Part shown: piece by piece, positions 46,640-59,503 of the stretch
How positions within the stretch are numbered: position 1 is the first letter of the stretch
How the letters are laid out: the number at the start of each line of letters is the position of its first letter
NCBI GenBank assembly: GCA_034509925.1
Contig: CM067533.1
Span: forward strand, 3,906,035-3,970,034
From: Hirudinaria manillensis
Lineage: Eukaryota; Annelida; Clitellata; Hirudinida; Hirudinidae
Length of the DNA: 64,000 nucleotides
Reading direction: 5' to 3'
The notes under the pieces: generated by a model
The model's input: only the letters and a program-made list of their open reading frames with translations
What the model was told of the DNA's origin: nothing
Databases searched by the model: none
Made by a program: the position numbers and the translations under genes

Positions 46640-46740
46640 CCGCTAGCTCGTCGTGGGAGCTGGAAGTGACTGCAACAGCTTTGCCTTCCGGTCTGGGAGA
46701 TGATGACACCGGTGAGGGTGGCTGAAATTCGGAGATGCTG
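46640..46740. other. GC-rich island with usable splice sites on both strands
   Basis: About 90 bp of coding-like composition in AT-rich surroundings. On the plus strand it is bounded by ctag/CTCG and ACCG/gtgagg with an open frame (SSWELEVTATALPSGLGD). On the minus strand it is bounded by aatccag and GGCAT/gtcaat, also open. No homology recognised. Confidence 0.15.
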
Positions 46741-49619
46741 GATTAGGAAAGACATTTGCATTATCTTCAATATTTTCATATTTCCACTTTAACAGTGATA
46801 AATGACTTTTTTTCGGACATTCAGAACTCTCTGAAAACTACTTGGATTGCGTTAAAGATAATTTGATACCCTAATTGAAACATGGCGATGGAAAATTTAT
46901 TGAGTTCGCTTTCAAAGCGGAGATGCATGCGCATTTTACATAAAAAAATATTTCGATGTTACATATTTCAGCAGTTTCTCTGAAGCTATTTCTTTTAATT
47001 AAAAAATATCAGCTAACAATAATATTGATATCTTAGTTACAGATAACCAAAAGAAGTGAATGCCCTCGTACTACTAGGGATTGATTTTTCAACGATTTGT
47101 GACTGAACGTCTAATCTTTCACCGACCTCGATACGCAATTCCTATCAGCAAAACTCAATTTCAGCTACTCGCTTTTAAATAAAACTGATACACATTGCAC
47201 TGGATGCCAGACGTTTGATCATGGCATCTAGAATCGTTATGTGACAAAAATCCACGTCGTACAGCTTTTGAGGAATTGGCAGAAGATAAACCGGCAATCG
47301 TCAGCGGGACCTCAAAACACTTCCGTCTTCTGCAGACCTCCACAACTATTTTCTTGTTACGAGCAATATTGAGTCGTATTTGAAACAGAATGATTGGTTA
47401 TGTTTGATTTTGAAATCATATGCTTGAATATTTGGTGATTTTTCAAATTGTTTCCATTCGTCACAATATTAAATACTTTTACCAAACAGTTTAAATATAG
47501 ATTCGTCGACGTTTAGTCAAAGCATTGTTAACTTGAATTCAACCTCGTTTTAAAAAAGTGCCTGACATAAGATTTGTCTGACATCGAAGTTGGAGAGGCA
47601 GTTTTTATCTCTAGTTTCACACATGACGTAATCATTATTACATTGGTATTACTATTGACGTTACTATTAGCGCAAATTCGCAAGTATAATAGATGCCAAA
47701 GAGCATACGAAGTAACCAAATTATGTGCTGAGCATCGGTTCTCCTAAGTTAATATTCTTAATACTTAACTATTAATTATCGCTTAATATTCAATTTAGTT
47801 CACAATACCGAGGACTATTATGAACCTTTCTGAAACTAAAAAATCCTGCCACATCACGTTCTTTTGATATAAACATCTCACCTTAAATTTCTTTTTTTTT
47901 TTGTGATTTATGCTCGCGTTTTGACTCACGACATTTTATTCTGTTGTTTTTCTGTCAGTTAACAAAGTAAGTTTTGGATTTTTGTGGAGTTTTTTTTTTC
48001 GGAATTATGCATAATTTCGAGCCTGTCTAAGATCTGGCGCAAGTTTCGTTAGTGTTAGATCAGTACTATCAAACAATAATAACAATAACAATATTAATGT
48101 TATTTGATTATTTTATTTCTTAACATATTATACTATATATATTATTAATATTATATAATAATATAATTATAATTATTATTACTAAAAAGTTTGATAACAC
48201 TAAAAAAACTTTTAAACATGTCTTTTTGTAGAACGTTCTTGACCGAATGGCTGAGTAAATCTTATTATGTGACACCACGTCCATGCACCTTTAAGCAATA
48301 ATTCACTCAAGTCATCGACACGAAGTCATAGGAGTTTCCTCAAAAGAGAACCTCAAAGTTTTTTTATTAAGTCGATTCATCTCAAATTTACCTTATTTTT
48401 GTTTTAAATTTTACTTTAAGAAAATGTTTTGGAGTTAGCAAACGAGATTAGAGAAATGCTGAGCTTGATTTGTTGAATTACAATGCCTCTCTTTGGATAT
48501 CTAGCTTAAATCGCTTTTGTTTGCCGTTCAAAAGAGACAATTTTCAAACACTGGATCTAAATTTATTTCTTTTATTCAAAAATGTTTTTATTGAACGACC
48601 GATCATTTTCGACCTATTCAGGATTTGAAAGACTATTTTAAAGAGAATTATGTATATTAAAAGCGAAATTTAAATAAATTTCTGCATCTTAGAATTAAGC
48701 CATTTGTTACTTATTCTGGCTTTGAGGAGAAACGTGAGAATGGTGAATGTGAGTGGTTCCAATGCAGCTCCAGGGAACGCTCGGCCAAAGAAAGTACATG
48801 TTTGGATTAACAGCTTTACCCACCGGTAATCCACTGTAAATATTCTGCGTAAAACATCTAGAATATTGCCTCATTCGACTTAAAATATTTTCCATTTTGT
48901 TAAAAAGGTGTCATTTTCGCCATTTATGAAACTCAATAAACATCACGTAGACTAAATTTTAAGCAATGTACTGGTGATGTTATAGATGAAAATATCTAAC
49001 TATATCGGACCTAATGAAGTTTGTCGGACATATTAACTCATTTCTACCGTCGACGCAACTTCCGCCCTTCGTATGCCTAGTGGTTCTGTTTGCAACTCAG
49101 CCAATGCAACTCCATCCCCTGTGGCACATCCTTTTTACATGCTTTTATTTTCTAATCCACTCCCTCCAACTCATCCAAAGTAAGCTGGACAAACTTGTCT
49201 TCCACAATCCTAGCTTAAATAGTTCTGACTCCTGAAGCAACTGCATTGTTTTATCATTCCCAATAGAATCAATTACAAAATACTCTCTGGCGACGTTTAA
49301 TCCGCCATCTCTTTATCACCTCATACAACGTCGTCACGTCCTTTATCGTCTTCGCTCATTTACTATTTTAAAGTATTCTTCTGCTATTCATCTCAATCAA
49401 CGGTTCAATAAAGGTCCATCAGGGATATAATTTGAGAGAAAGGAAAGGATGACAATCCCTGATTGACTATGCATTAGGGTGAAATGATAGTACTAATGCT
49501 GATACTGGTGCTAAATAAAATACAGTGCATGGTACAAATACCCTTAACTTTTGAATAAATTCCCAAGTATTGAACCTACTAAAGCCAAATTCGTAATTAA
49601 TAAGCAAGTTGTGGCTTTA

Positions 49620-51198
49620 TACAGTGCTTGTCATAAGGTTGGGGCACTCATGTTTTTTAACCATAATTTTGTTGATGCAAGTCATATATAAACCATTTAT
49701 TTACGTGATATGTAGATGTTCATTAGCTACTGGGAGATATTAATTTCAGTGATTTTGGATAACTATATTTTGTAATTTAAGCAAAAATCTAGAAATGTGA
49801 TAAAAGTGAAAATCGGTGAGCCTCGTATGAAAGCAAAAATCTTTATTTTGTCGGTTAAGACAAACGTTTAAAATATAAAATAAATTAAGCCGACAATGTG
49901 TTTTGTCATTTTTTTTTAATACTTCCTGAACTCGATCTTTCATTGATTCCAAGAAGAGTTCCAGCCTCTTAGTGTCTAACTTTAAGAACTACTCGCTCAG
50001 ACATTTTTTTAATTCAAAAGTACTAGTTGTTTGCCTAACATTAGAATATACTTGATTAGTGATCAATCCCCACACATTTTCAGTAGGATTTTGGTCCGGA
50101 GATTGAACCAGACCACTTTAAGACACAGATTCTTCTTCTGTAAAATAACCTTTCTTGGTATTGAGATGTGGATGGAACCATTATTTTGTTGAAAGATAAC
50201 CTTATCTATTTTAAATCTGCTGTTCAGGCCGTAGGAGGTATTTTTTTAGAATTTAAACACATTCTGGGCAATTTTGTTTCCCCTTTAAGATCAACACATC
50301 TGATGAACCAAGAGAAGTAGCAGCTCAACAATGACCTCCAAAATTTCTTTTTAAGAGTGATTTTTGGGACTTCTGACATTATGCCAATAATATTTGAACC
50401 CACATGGACTGTCAAACTTAAAATGTTTTTCATCTGAAAAATTACAATGCTCCAACTCACATCCAAACACATTCATCTCCTCGAGCCAATTCAATCGAAT
50501 CCTTTAGTGATGTTCTGTCAAGAATGTCTTCTATTGGCGCTTTCTATACTTTAAAAATCAGCTTCTCCGAAGGTATCTACATATTGGAAACTTGCTTAAA
50601 TTCAATTTCAACTTTTTTTCAAGCCCCATTGAAGAACATTCTCCCTTGCAAGCTTCACGAACAAGAAGTCTCTTCTGATGATGATCCAGTTTTTGAGGTC
50701 TTCCTGATACTTAGTTGGTTCTATAACTATCTAGATCCTTTTAAAATCATCTGACAACATTTCTGGAACATTTAAATTTAAGAAAAAGACTTTATTTAGC
50801 TCATTTAATGCCTTAATTTGTCTTTTCTCCATTTCAACAAGAACCCATTTATAATAAGCTTAACTAGCATTTTTATTTAATAAAATAATTATTTAACATT
50901 ACCCTTTATATATATATAACCTTATTATAATAGCCCCTGGTAATGGTCGATGTAATAAAATGCTATTTCCTGCACAGGAAGTGATACCAGCTTGAATCGC
51001 CTCTGAACAACATCAAAGAGATTTTTCCATGGAGTTTCATTCAAATTTTGCTTCACAAACATATTGAAATTTTATTAAGTGAGAATAGAGGCATGAAATA
51101 ATTAAAACTTTGGGCAGTTACACGATACGGTTTTTCATAAAACCAGACAAAATGTAAAATATTTTAGCCCCTGCCCCAACCTTATGACACGCATTGTA
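49620..51198 (-). mobile_element. Tc1/mariner transposon with matched terminal inverted repeats
   Basis: Element 49622-51196 (1575 bp) flanked by TA on both sides. Terminal inverted repeats: CAGTGCTTGTCATAAGGTTG (49622 on) against CAATGCGTGTCATAAGGTTG (reverse complement from 51196), both continuing GGGCA. The minus strand carries a broken transposase: CNFSDEKHFKF then FKYYWHNVRSP, the catalytic-D region of Tc1/mariner, with later fragments such as VIFQQNNGSIHIS. Stops and frameshifts make it inactive. Ends are 2 mismatches apart in 25 bp. Confidence 0.85.
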
Positions 51199-51364
51199 CA
51201 CTCATATCAAATATCTTTTGTATTGCACAAACAGTGCTCTCGAATTCATTAAAACATCCAAAATTGGCCGTGAAAAAAAGTTATAATACCAATTCATACA
51301 AATTCAAGTTGGTCTTAAATTATTAAGTAATTAATTTTAAATTTCTATTCAGACCACATTTTTA

Positions 51365-51840
51365 TTAATTAATGACGTAAGATGTATTTTCTAAAATTTT
51401 AATGCATCTATTTTTCACTGATTTAATTAGTTTTTCTATGCATTCTTTTTCCAGATCTTTCCATGCCCCCACTATGTCCTCTTCCAGCTCTTGTTTTGTG
51501 AAATGTGCTTTTCCACCTTCATATAATTCATTATCAACCTTTCCCCAAACATTTTCAATCTGTTTAAGGTCCATAACCTTCTGGATCTCGTACAAATCTA
51601 TAAACAGCAAAAACACTTCTATTTAATTGCTCCGCAATCTTTTTAATCGAAAAATTTGCTGTTTTAAATTCATTCTTTCTTTTCCATTAAATGTGAACAA
51701 ATTTTGGCACGAAATCATATTCTGCATCAAAGATGACATTATCTTTCTTGAATGAAGTTTTGAAAGATCAAGTCCATTCCTTGCACTTGAGCTCTGTGAC
51801 TTCCTGCACGATTTGAATATGCTTGAATGAAGCATGGAAA
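51365..51840 (-). pseudogene. Second Tc1-family transposase relic
   Basis: The minus strand reads DLKQIENVWGKVDNELYEGG then KHEL-like residues, KDLEKECIEKLIKSVKNRCI and a stop, the C-terminal DLNPIENVW...W..I....L..L..SMP.R end of a Tc1-type transposase, with K for N in the third catalytic region. Upstream 51620-51840 is frame-broken. It is outside the TIRs of the neighbouring element, so it is a separate, different insertion. Confidence 0.7.
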
Positions 51841-52617
51841 GGGAAACAAAACATTACTTATGACGCTACCACAGAAATAATTTTGAAAAATAACTGAATT
51901 TAGAAATAGAAATATGGAGGCGTTAAATCGTCTGGAAAAAGCAGTCGACATAAACATACAAAGAAATTTTTTTATACATATTCCGTGATGGCATAGACAA
52001 ATTTTACCGATTATTGAAATTAAAATATTGAAAATGTTAACTTCATCCTATGTTTTATTTAATTTTTTAAATAATTTGTTTTAAAAGTTAGAGCTCACTT
52101 GTAGAGTTAAATGAATGTTTCTTGCTGATGGTGGCTGCTGAGATAAATAATTTTTGCCTCCAGCCAGGTTTTACTAAAATAGATAAAGAATCATCGCATT
52201 GAAATTTTACTCGATCTTGACTTAAGAACCTCTAAGAGTAGAAATGATAACCTCTCAAGATGGGCAAAAAACGTTTAAAGTGTGCATTAGTAAATACACC
52301 TTTAACTGCTTCAACAGTAGGCAACAACTTGCACGCACATAACGCGAGGTAATGATGATACTGTTGGAGCTCGTTTAACCACCGAGTAGGGCTGGCCCTT
52401 GCAGTTTAACAGGCATAATGAGCTCAAACTACCAAGCTGATTTTGTTGTTGTTTTGTATGACCATTAATTTTGTTTAAAGTGATGCAAAATAAATTTGTA
52501 AAGGCCTGCCGACTGTATCGAATATTCCAAAAGATTTAGTTTTTGGTGTAGTTATCGCTTTGGGGATTTTATGACATCAGTGTGTTTTTCGAAATTTGTA
52601 ACATCTTCGCTGAGATA

Positions 52618-55600
52618 ATGAATTTTCTCAATTTATCACCTAACGAAGACTGCAAAAAGAGGCCTTTAAGTGTAACTTCTACATCATCTTCTGGGTCATG
52701 TTCGGATTCATTAAGGAGACGATGTAAGAAACATGCCCGATCTCTCAATTGCCCGAAAAACTACGAAAAGTTCGACCAGTCACTAGAATCCACAAAGTCT
52801 TTATTTGGTCATGAATGGAATCAAAGAAAAAAATGTCAGTTACCGCATTCGCCAAGTGATCCAACTTTAAATGTTCATAAAAACATTAGTTTAGTCTCGT
52901 CCTCGATGACACGCCTTTCCCAAAGTCTTAACAGTATTTCAGAGATAGATGCCAAGATGAAAACTAAAATTAATTTGCCCTCTAACGATCCAGACAATAC
53001 AAGCAATTTTGTAAAATCTACAAAAGATGATATGAATCAGATTCGTAGGACCATTGATGAATTATGCCACACAGAAGAATTATTTGTTGAGGAAATTAAA
53101 TGTATCATAGAGGTACATTTTTTTAGTGCAACTTGCAAAATTTGTTTTGTTGTCATCATAAATATAATATTGTAGGGCTACCTGAAACCCCTTTCTTCTA
53201 AAGCTGAAGAAATATCTGCTAACATATTTGGCAACATTGTTGAGCTCTATAAATTTAGCAGGTCAGTTGAATGCAATACATTAAATATTTGAATATTTGC
53301 TTGTTAAATATTAACTTAGTGATGGAGTTGCAGGTTTAATCATATGCATTTACATGGATGTAATTCAGGGAAGGGGGAGGGAAACGGTCATCAGAAACAA
53401 AATCGTTAAGATTAGATTTCTGAGGTTTGCCTTGGTAATTGAATTTGTTAGGGGACTGGTTTGCTAGAAGGTCACACAAAGTGTGATATAACCACTTGAG
53501 AATCTCCTTGCATCATTGGATGCTCCTCAGCCACATTGTTAATGGCACACAAGGATGGCAAAACGTTGCCATTTGTCAAATATACAAGTCCTCTTTCTGT
53601 TGAGGTACCAAAATTGCCAAATGGAACTGGATGGAAGCTACCTTAGTATTTGATCTCATTCAGGAATGGAACTGCTGACTGCTTTGTGCTTTATGCATAA
53701 TATAGGAGCTCTAATTGCTTGTGTTTTCTTAGAAAAGAAAAACTTGCTAGATATCTGATCAGCTTGGCAAATAGGCATTGCATGATGTAATTAACCATTG
53801 AAACAATTTTTGTACTACTAATGGGACCGTGTAGTGGACCAAATATGAAATTGTTTCAGAGGTTTCAGGAAAATTGGAGCTCAATTGTCAGGTCTAGCCA
53901 TGAAAGCAAAATGAATATAGATTTCATTTCATCTAACCTCAAAATGTTGGATACTTACCCAATATTCAGGCAAAAGACAACTCACATGTATGGATCTTTA
54001 GTATCTAAGCCACTTTGATACTAATCTAATCCTACCCAGACTGTACCCTAACCCTGCCTATTCCTGGCTCTGGAAATCCATGACAAACTGGTAAAGCTTG
54101 TGCCTGTGAATTGTCTTTTGCCTGTCGCTTATCCTGATACCAAGTTCCAGGTATCCAGGTATTCTATCCTCATGCCAGTTAGAGATAACCTGATTCAGTT
54201 CATTTGGCTAGAAGAACTTCAGCTCAAAGACCATCATGAACTTTGTCAATTGTTATAGCTATCTCTTGGAGTAGAGCCCAGCAGAAACATACATATTTGA
54301 CAAACTTCACATAGGGCCACTTTTGCCATGCAAATTATAGATGTTCCCCTAGACAGGTTTTACTGACATTAAAATTTTGTAAGACTTTCTTTTATACTCT
54401 TTCTGTGATCTCATGTTGGTTGGACAAATTAAAATTAATAACATATTTGAGTGGCACTCTAATGCATTTCTATGGGATGAACTTTGAGAATCCTTTTTTG
54501 TTTGCTTTGTTGGAATAGTATCAATGCATTGCTTTCAATTATCATCTATTTATTTCACTTAGATGCCTAGTTAAAGTAAATTCTTCAATGGAACTACATT
54601 CGTTTTGAATGCATGTTATAATAGTTGCTGCTAGGTTATAATTAAATTTCAAATGTTTTCTACTTTTGAATTTGCATTTACTCTCAGTTATGTTATTTAA
54701 GTCATGTTTTGTACTTATAGCTTGTTTCTGGATTTGTTAAAAAGGTGTGATTCTGTTGCTGAAGTATGTCACACCTTTATCGTGAATTCAGTTGGGTTCC
54801 TTGAAGTTTATTCTCTGTATTGCCAGAATTATCCAAAGTCAGTAATACTATCTTTTTTAAATTCAGCCATTGCAGTATATTGGTTCCTAGTAGTATCTTG
54901 GTAGTAACAGGTGAAGTTAATAGTAATCTTGATCAATAAATAATTAATGCAGAGCATTGGAAATGATAAGGACCTATTCAAAGGATCCTGCAATAGCAAA
55001 ATATTTCAAAACTTTACAATCACAGCTAAACCATAAGTTGCCCCTTGCCTCTTATTTGCTAAAACCTGTACAGCGAATTTCAAAATACCATTTATTTTTC
55101 CAGGTAAGATGTTTCCAGCATTGATTTTCAAATTAGATGCTTTGTGAACAAATTGCATTATTTTAATGTTTTAATGCTTCTTTTGTTGTAGAACATTGCA
55201 AAAAGATGTGACACATATGATGAAAATATTGCAAACCAAGCTTTGAGTACCATGACACAGATTTTAAAGCACATTGACCAGGCTCAATGCATAATTGAAG
55301 ATGAAAAGTTTCATTCTGCACTCCATGAAGACATAAAAAGAATGAGCCTTACAGATCTTGGGGATCTCATAATCAAGGTTGCCACTATTTTAGCCAATTA
55401 ATTGTTAAGCCAATTATTTTTTTAAATTTCTGTTATATAGGACAAACTATTGCTTGGAACTACAACCCAGTCAAAAATATATTTGCACATTTTCCTTTTT
55501 ACAAAGGCTGTCCTCATATCTCAAAAGAAGAGCAAAAACAAATTTCTAGTTAAAATAATTTTTAATGTAAGTTAAATCGTAAAGCTTCTAAAAATTCTTC

Positions 55601-57751
55601 TTTCAATTCTTAAATCATTTGGGATTTGCAGGCAAAAGAAGCTTGCATTATCGAAGACATTTTGCCAAATAACCCTCTGACCTTTTTCATAATATCTACT
55701 AGCAACACAAGATTTCTTTACAAGTTACAGGTATGCTTTGTTTTTATACTGAGCAGTTTGTTGAAGTTGGAGCAATCGATTATTATTTCAAAAGCTTGGC
55801 TCAAGAGTTTGGTCTAAAATATGTTTTAAATAGTGGAAAATCTGTTAAAGATTGGTAAAACATTGTTGGAAGAAACTAAATCATAACAAAACATTCTCCT
55901 TGAAATATGTTGTTATAAGAAAGAAATGTAGTTATTGTCATAAACATAGGCTATTTAATAAAGATGTTACTCACAATAAATGGCATAAGTCAAATTCTAA
56001 GTTGTGGTACAACCCATTGATATGAATACGTATAAATTTCATTAGATTGGGACCAAGGAAAGAACATTTTACTGAAAATATAAATGTGATAAAACATAAA
56101 ATTTGATTTATTCAAAATTATGCATGGAAATGTTAATCTTTATTACATATTTTGAATCATAAAATCACTTAAAAGACAATATCTTAGAAAAAGATATTTT
56201 TCTTTTAAAATGCATATTTTCAAAGTAAATCAAAACTGTCACAACAGGCAACCAATCAAGAGCAAAAGACAAGATGGTGTTATAACTTGAGAAGAGTTCT
56301 TTCTCCTCCAGTAAATGTTTGGCTTCCTATTTCTGAGCTCAGAAGACATTTGATTGGTAAGTTATCATAAGTCCAAAAATATTCTAATGATAAACACCTT
56401 CATGGTATCTTTGCAGAACATTGCAAAGAAAACATTGCAAAGGTAATTCAAAATTATTGTTGTTGCAAATGTAAAAGTGGTTTATTTGCATAGCACAAAT
56501 ATAAGTTTAGTGTTAGAGATTTTGGTTAATTATCTAAAGCTCCTTTGAAGGAATTGCAGTTAATGGAAGCCGTTTTGTGAACATAAAACTCAGCGACACT
56601 TGAAAGGGCATTACTGCTACACATTTGAAATTGAATTAGCGAATATAAGCAGTTTATTATACAGATATTCAGCTAATATCATTGAATATTACTTTTAACT
56701 GGAGTATTCAAGCAGATTATCTGAGTTTACTCTTTCTTATATTTCTTATATTTCTTGCTGCTAGCTGCAAGAACAAATAGCTACCAGCACATATAACAGC
56801 TACCTGCTAGCTGCCTTTAAAGGATCCTTATTCTTAAACATAGGATTAAATAAAGTTAACAATAAATAAAAACATAAACTGAACTATCTCAGCGTATATA
56901 TAATACATTGTAATTATATATTATTTATTTTGTTATTAGACATTTATTTATTTAGAATAATTTCTAAATCACATTTTCATCAGAATAAAGGATGTAAATT
57001 TGAAACTGCTCAAATCATACCTGCGGAAGAAGCATACATGACATTTGATCAAATACAGTTGCAAAATGTTTCTTGTGATATAGAGCAAAATAAATCATCA
57101 CTTCCTAATGCCATGAGGAAAATGGATGGATCTATGAAGTTTCCATCAATGGATGATGACAGAAGAACTGCACTTGATTTCAAACGTGTTAGCCTGCCAA
57201 ACAATGTTTCAGGAAAAGCCGTCGACATAAGTTGTCTAGAAAAGCAAAACTCTTTTGGAATTAATTCACCATCACACTACTCTAAGATCATTAATAAAAA
57301 AAGGTCTTCAAAAAAAAAGGTCCATTGCAATGAGCCGAGGTCTCTGGCTGAGGCTGAAATTATTTCACCTTACAATCCCAACTACTTATTTACTTTGAAG
57401 ATGCCAAAAGTAAGATCAAGCTTGAAAGATAAGCTGATGCTGAGCTACAAGGAGGCCAAATGTAATGATGTTGTGCTAGAAGGATGTTCTGGAGTTTATA
57501 GGAAGCTTCCAGAAGAGCAGCTTGTGGTGCCACCTGAAACACCAGAGGCTGAAAAAGTGAAATCAAATTTGACTAGAACAAATTCCTATGAAATGCTAGA
57601 TTTCTTTTATGAAGACAAGTTACTTGATGAACTTGAAAAGAGTGAGATTGCTTGCGAAGACTTAAATTTTAGCGAGGAGGAATGTTTTTGCATAAGGGAT
57701 GATTCTTCTCTTCTTGGTGACCATTCACAAGAGTTCTTTCTGGCAACTTAA
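52618..57751 (+). CDS. DH-PH Rho guanine nucleotide exchange factor, PLEKHG1-3 type
   Basis: Activates Rho-family GTPases through a Dbl-homology domain with adjoining PH domain, in the cytoplasm near the cortex. Ten exons: 52618-53112, 53176-53261, 54721-54837, 54953-55103, 55192-55377, 55441-55566, 55632-55730, 56248-56356, 56417-56442, 56984-57751; phases close, 720 aa. Residues 1-140 are Ser-rich and low-complexity. The DH domain (about 145-345) shows TIDELCHTEELFVEEIKCII, ANIFGNIVELYKFS, VYSLYCQNYP, LPLASYLLKPVQRISKYHLF. PH (about 350-460) includes IFLFTKAVLISQKK, PLTFFIIS, KTRWCYNLRRVL. The long C-terminal exon is charged and unfamiliar. The order and the GNIxxxYxF, YCxNYP and LPLxSYLLKPVQRIxKYH motifs recall PLEKHG1-3, hence no precise symbol. 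ATG 52618 is the first in frame; a short upstream ATG (52571) opens a 15-codon uORF. Confidence 0.85.
53262..54720 (+). other. PLEKHG intron 2
   Basis: 1.46 kb between phase-2 exons, AT-rich with several short open frames on the plus strand. None fits the DH domain, which reads through from KFS/S to LFLDLLKRC. I see no element in it. Confidence 0.5.
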
Positions 57752-57934
57752 GAGAAGATATGTGATAACAATTTTTTGTAGCATTGTTTTGTGCCTATTT
57801 AAGTTTAACATGTCATATTTGGATCTAACTTATCATCATTTCTTAAATTATAACTTTTGGGGCTGGAGTCAATATTTTAAAGTAGGTTCAAGTTCCAATA
57901 TATCACTTGATGAATTTGAACAGTTTTTTTTTTG

Positions 57935-57940
57935 AATAAA
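57935..57940 (+). terminator. Poly(A) signal AATAAA of the RhoGEF gene
   Basis: AATAAA about 185 bp after the stop codon (57749-57751), following a run of T's. Confidence 0.6.
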
Positions 57941-59503
57941 ATGTATTTGAAAGTGTTTGTGTGTGGTATGGTTTATAATTGTGAAATCTTTTTATTGTAA
58001 GGCCATATAAAAAAACCTCGTGGAACTAGAAGTGCCACTTTGAACTCTATCCTACGTTCGGTCCCCAGTCAATAAAGTTCACTTAGGACGGGGATAATGT
58101 GGTCATATTTGTGCTTTCTCGTCACAAGCCTGGCAGCTGTATTTACGGCTAGTTAGCGTTTTGGGTAGCACGACTGGAACTGAGTTGCAGTAGTCGAGCT
58201 TGGAAAGAACTAAAGAGATGATGAGTGTTCTAAACGACGGAAGATATGTTACAACAGCTCGGATCTAACACGGCATCATAAAGCACATTCGTTCGATGGC
58301 GAAATCCAATCTCCTAGTGGTACAGGAGCACGTGGAAACTGGTTACTACGGTGGTGGGTTGTGAACCAAATGACCTCCGATTTATCTGAATCGAGTAGCA
58401 GGCGAGCAGCTTTTCATACTCAAGTGATTTTGTCTCAAAATCTATAACTATTTATTCATCTTCAAAGAAGTTTATTGTCCACAATTTGAGATGTGAAGCA
58501 CCTTCTTTTAAAAACTCATTGTATAACGTAATCGAGTTTACCGCAGACCTTGGGCCACTAAAATCCTCAAAGCTCATCTTGCAGCATAATTTCTGTTGCA
58601 TTCTTCATTTCTGACACTGTGTGTGACTTTTCATTTGCTGATTTATCTGGAAATAACATTTTTTTTTTGTTTAAAAGAAACATGCCCTTCAATTTCATCA
58701 GTTTTTGAAATTCCACTTGTAGCTGCTTCAATCATTACAGCTTGGTTGACCAAGCCTCTTTCACAGTAATTTATAGATCAAATGAAAATATAAAATAAAA
58801 ATGACATATTAACAAGTTCATTTTTAAATAAAAGCATTCACCAAAATATTTTTACGCAAATATGCGATTGTGTCACCAACATGCTTAAAAAAACGCCAAT
58901 AATCATATATAGAATTTAAAGGATTTTTATTAAGAACACTGTAACTATCCCCGCTTAAAACGGTGCATTCGTCCCCGCAACAACCCCTTGACTTCTTGGT
59001 TAAAAATCTCCTCGATCATGTCGACATTTAATAAAACTTAGATGAATTTTGAAGTTAAATTTCTTATCCAGTAATTGATGTAAAAATTAATTCCAACTAG
59101 TTTGTTCAGTCAAAGAAGTTAACAATGCACCAAAAATTACTTTTCACCGCCGAAAACAAAAAACTCATCTGTCGTGAATAAAATTTTAAAAAATCTCGAA
59201 AAAATGAGCCTGGTTAGACACAATAAAAATTCAACAAGTTGGGTAAGTTGAACTTACATTAAACGTTACTGCCCTCCGACAGATCAAATGGTGCTTTTAA
59301 ACTGTGGTGCGTATGCCCCACTCTCCCCTACTATATAAAATACTATTAAATAACATTTGATAAAATAATATTTGCGAAATATTTTGATTTAATAATCATT
59401 AAAGGTTTATAATCAATTTGAGTCTTTGTATTGCAATAGGCTTAGTCCTCATATCAATGATTAAAAGTAGAAGGAGCATCCAAGACTTTCATACTAGGTA
59501 AAC
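57941..59503. other. Spacer between RhoGEF and TIMM50
   Basis: 1.6 kb. Apart from the LINE relic at 58010-58420 it is AT-rich, and the TIMM50 promoter must lie near 59400-59500, where I see no TATA box. No other gene recognised. Confidence 0.4.
58010..58420 (-). mobile_element. CR1/L2-type LINE reverse-transcriptase C-terminal relic
   Basis: The minus strand gives, across frames, RTLIISLVLSKLDYCNSVPV, LPKTLTSR and, after breaks, fragments matching AARLVTxxRKxxHxTPxLxxLHWLP and RxxFKVALLVF. This is the well-known region between the RT thumb and the C-terminal end of CR1/L2-like LINEs. Stops and frameshifts show it is dead. Confidence 0.7.

Larger units (their letters stand above)
37740..52617. 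other. Long region without an assigned gene
   Basis: About 15 kb between the last neurexin exon I can place and the PLEKHG start. It holds LINE 3' ends (39975-40200), an R1 repeat (40560-40760), a Tc1/mariner element (49622-51196) and a second transposase relic (51365-51840). From 41000 to 49600 I recognise nothing. Either it contains divergent 5' neurexin exons (LNS1-4, signal peptide) that I missed, or it is intergenic. Confidence 0.4.

Noticed and set aside
48707-48895. 62-aa minus-strand frame beginning MENILSRMRQYSR
   Set aside because: Protein-like at first glance, but no family, no flanking splice signals of quality and no neighbouring exons.
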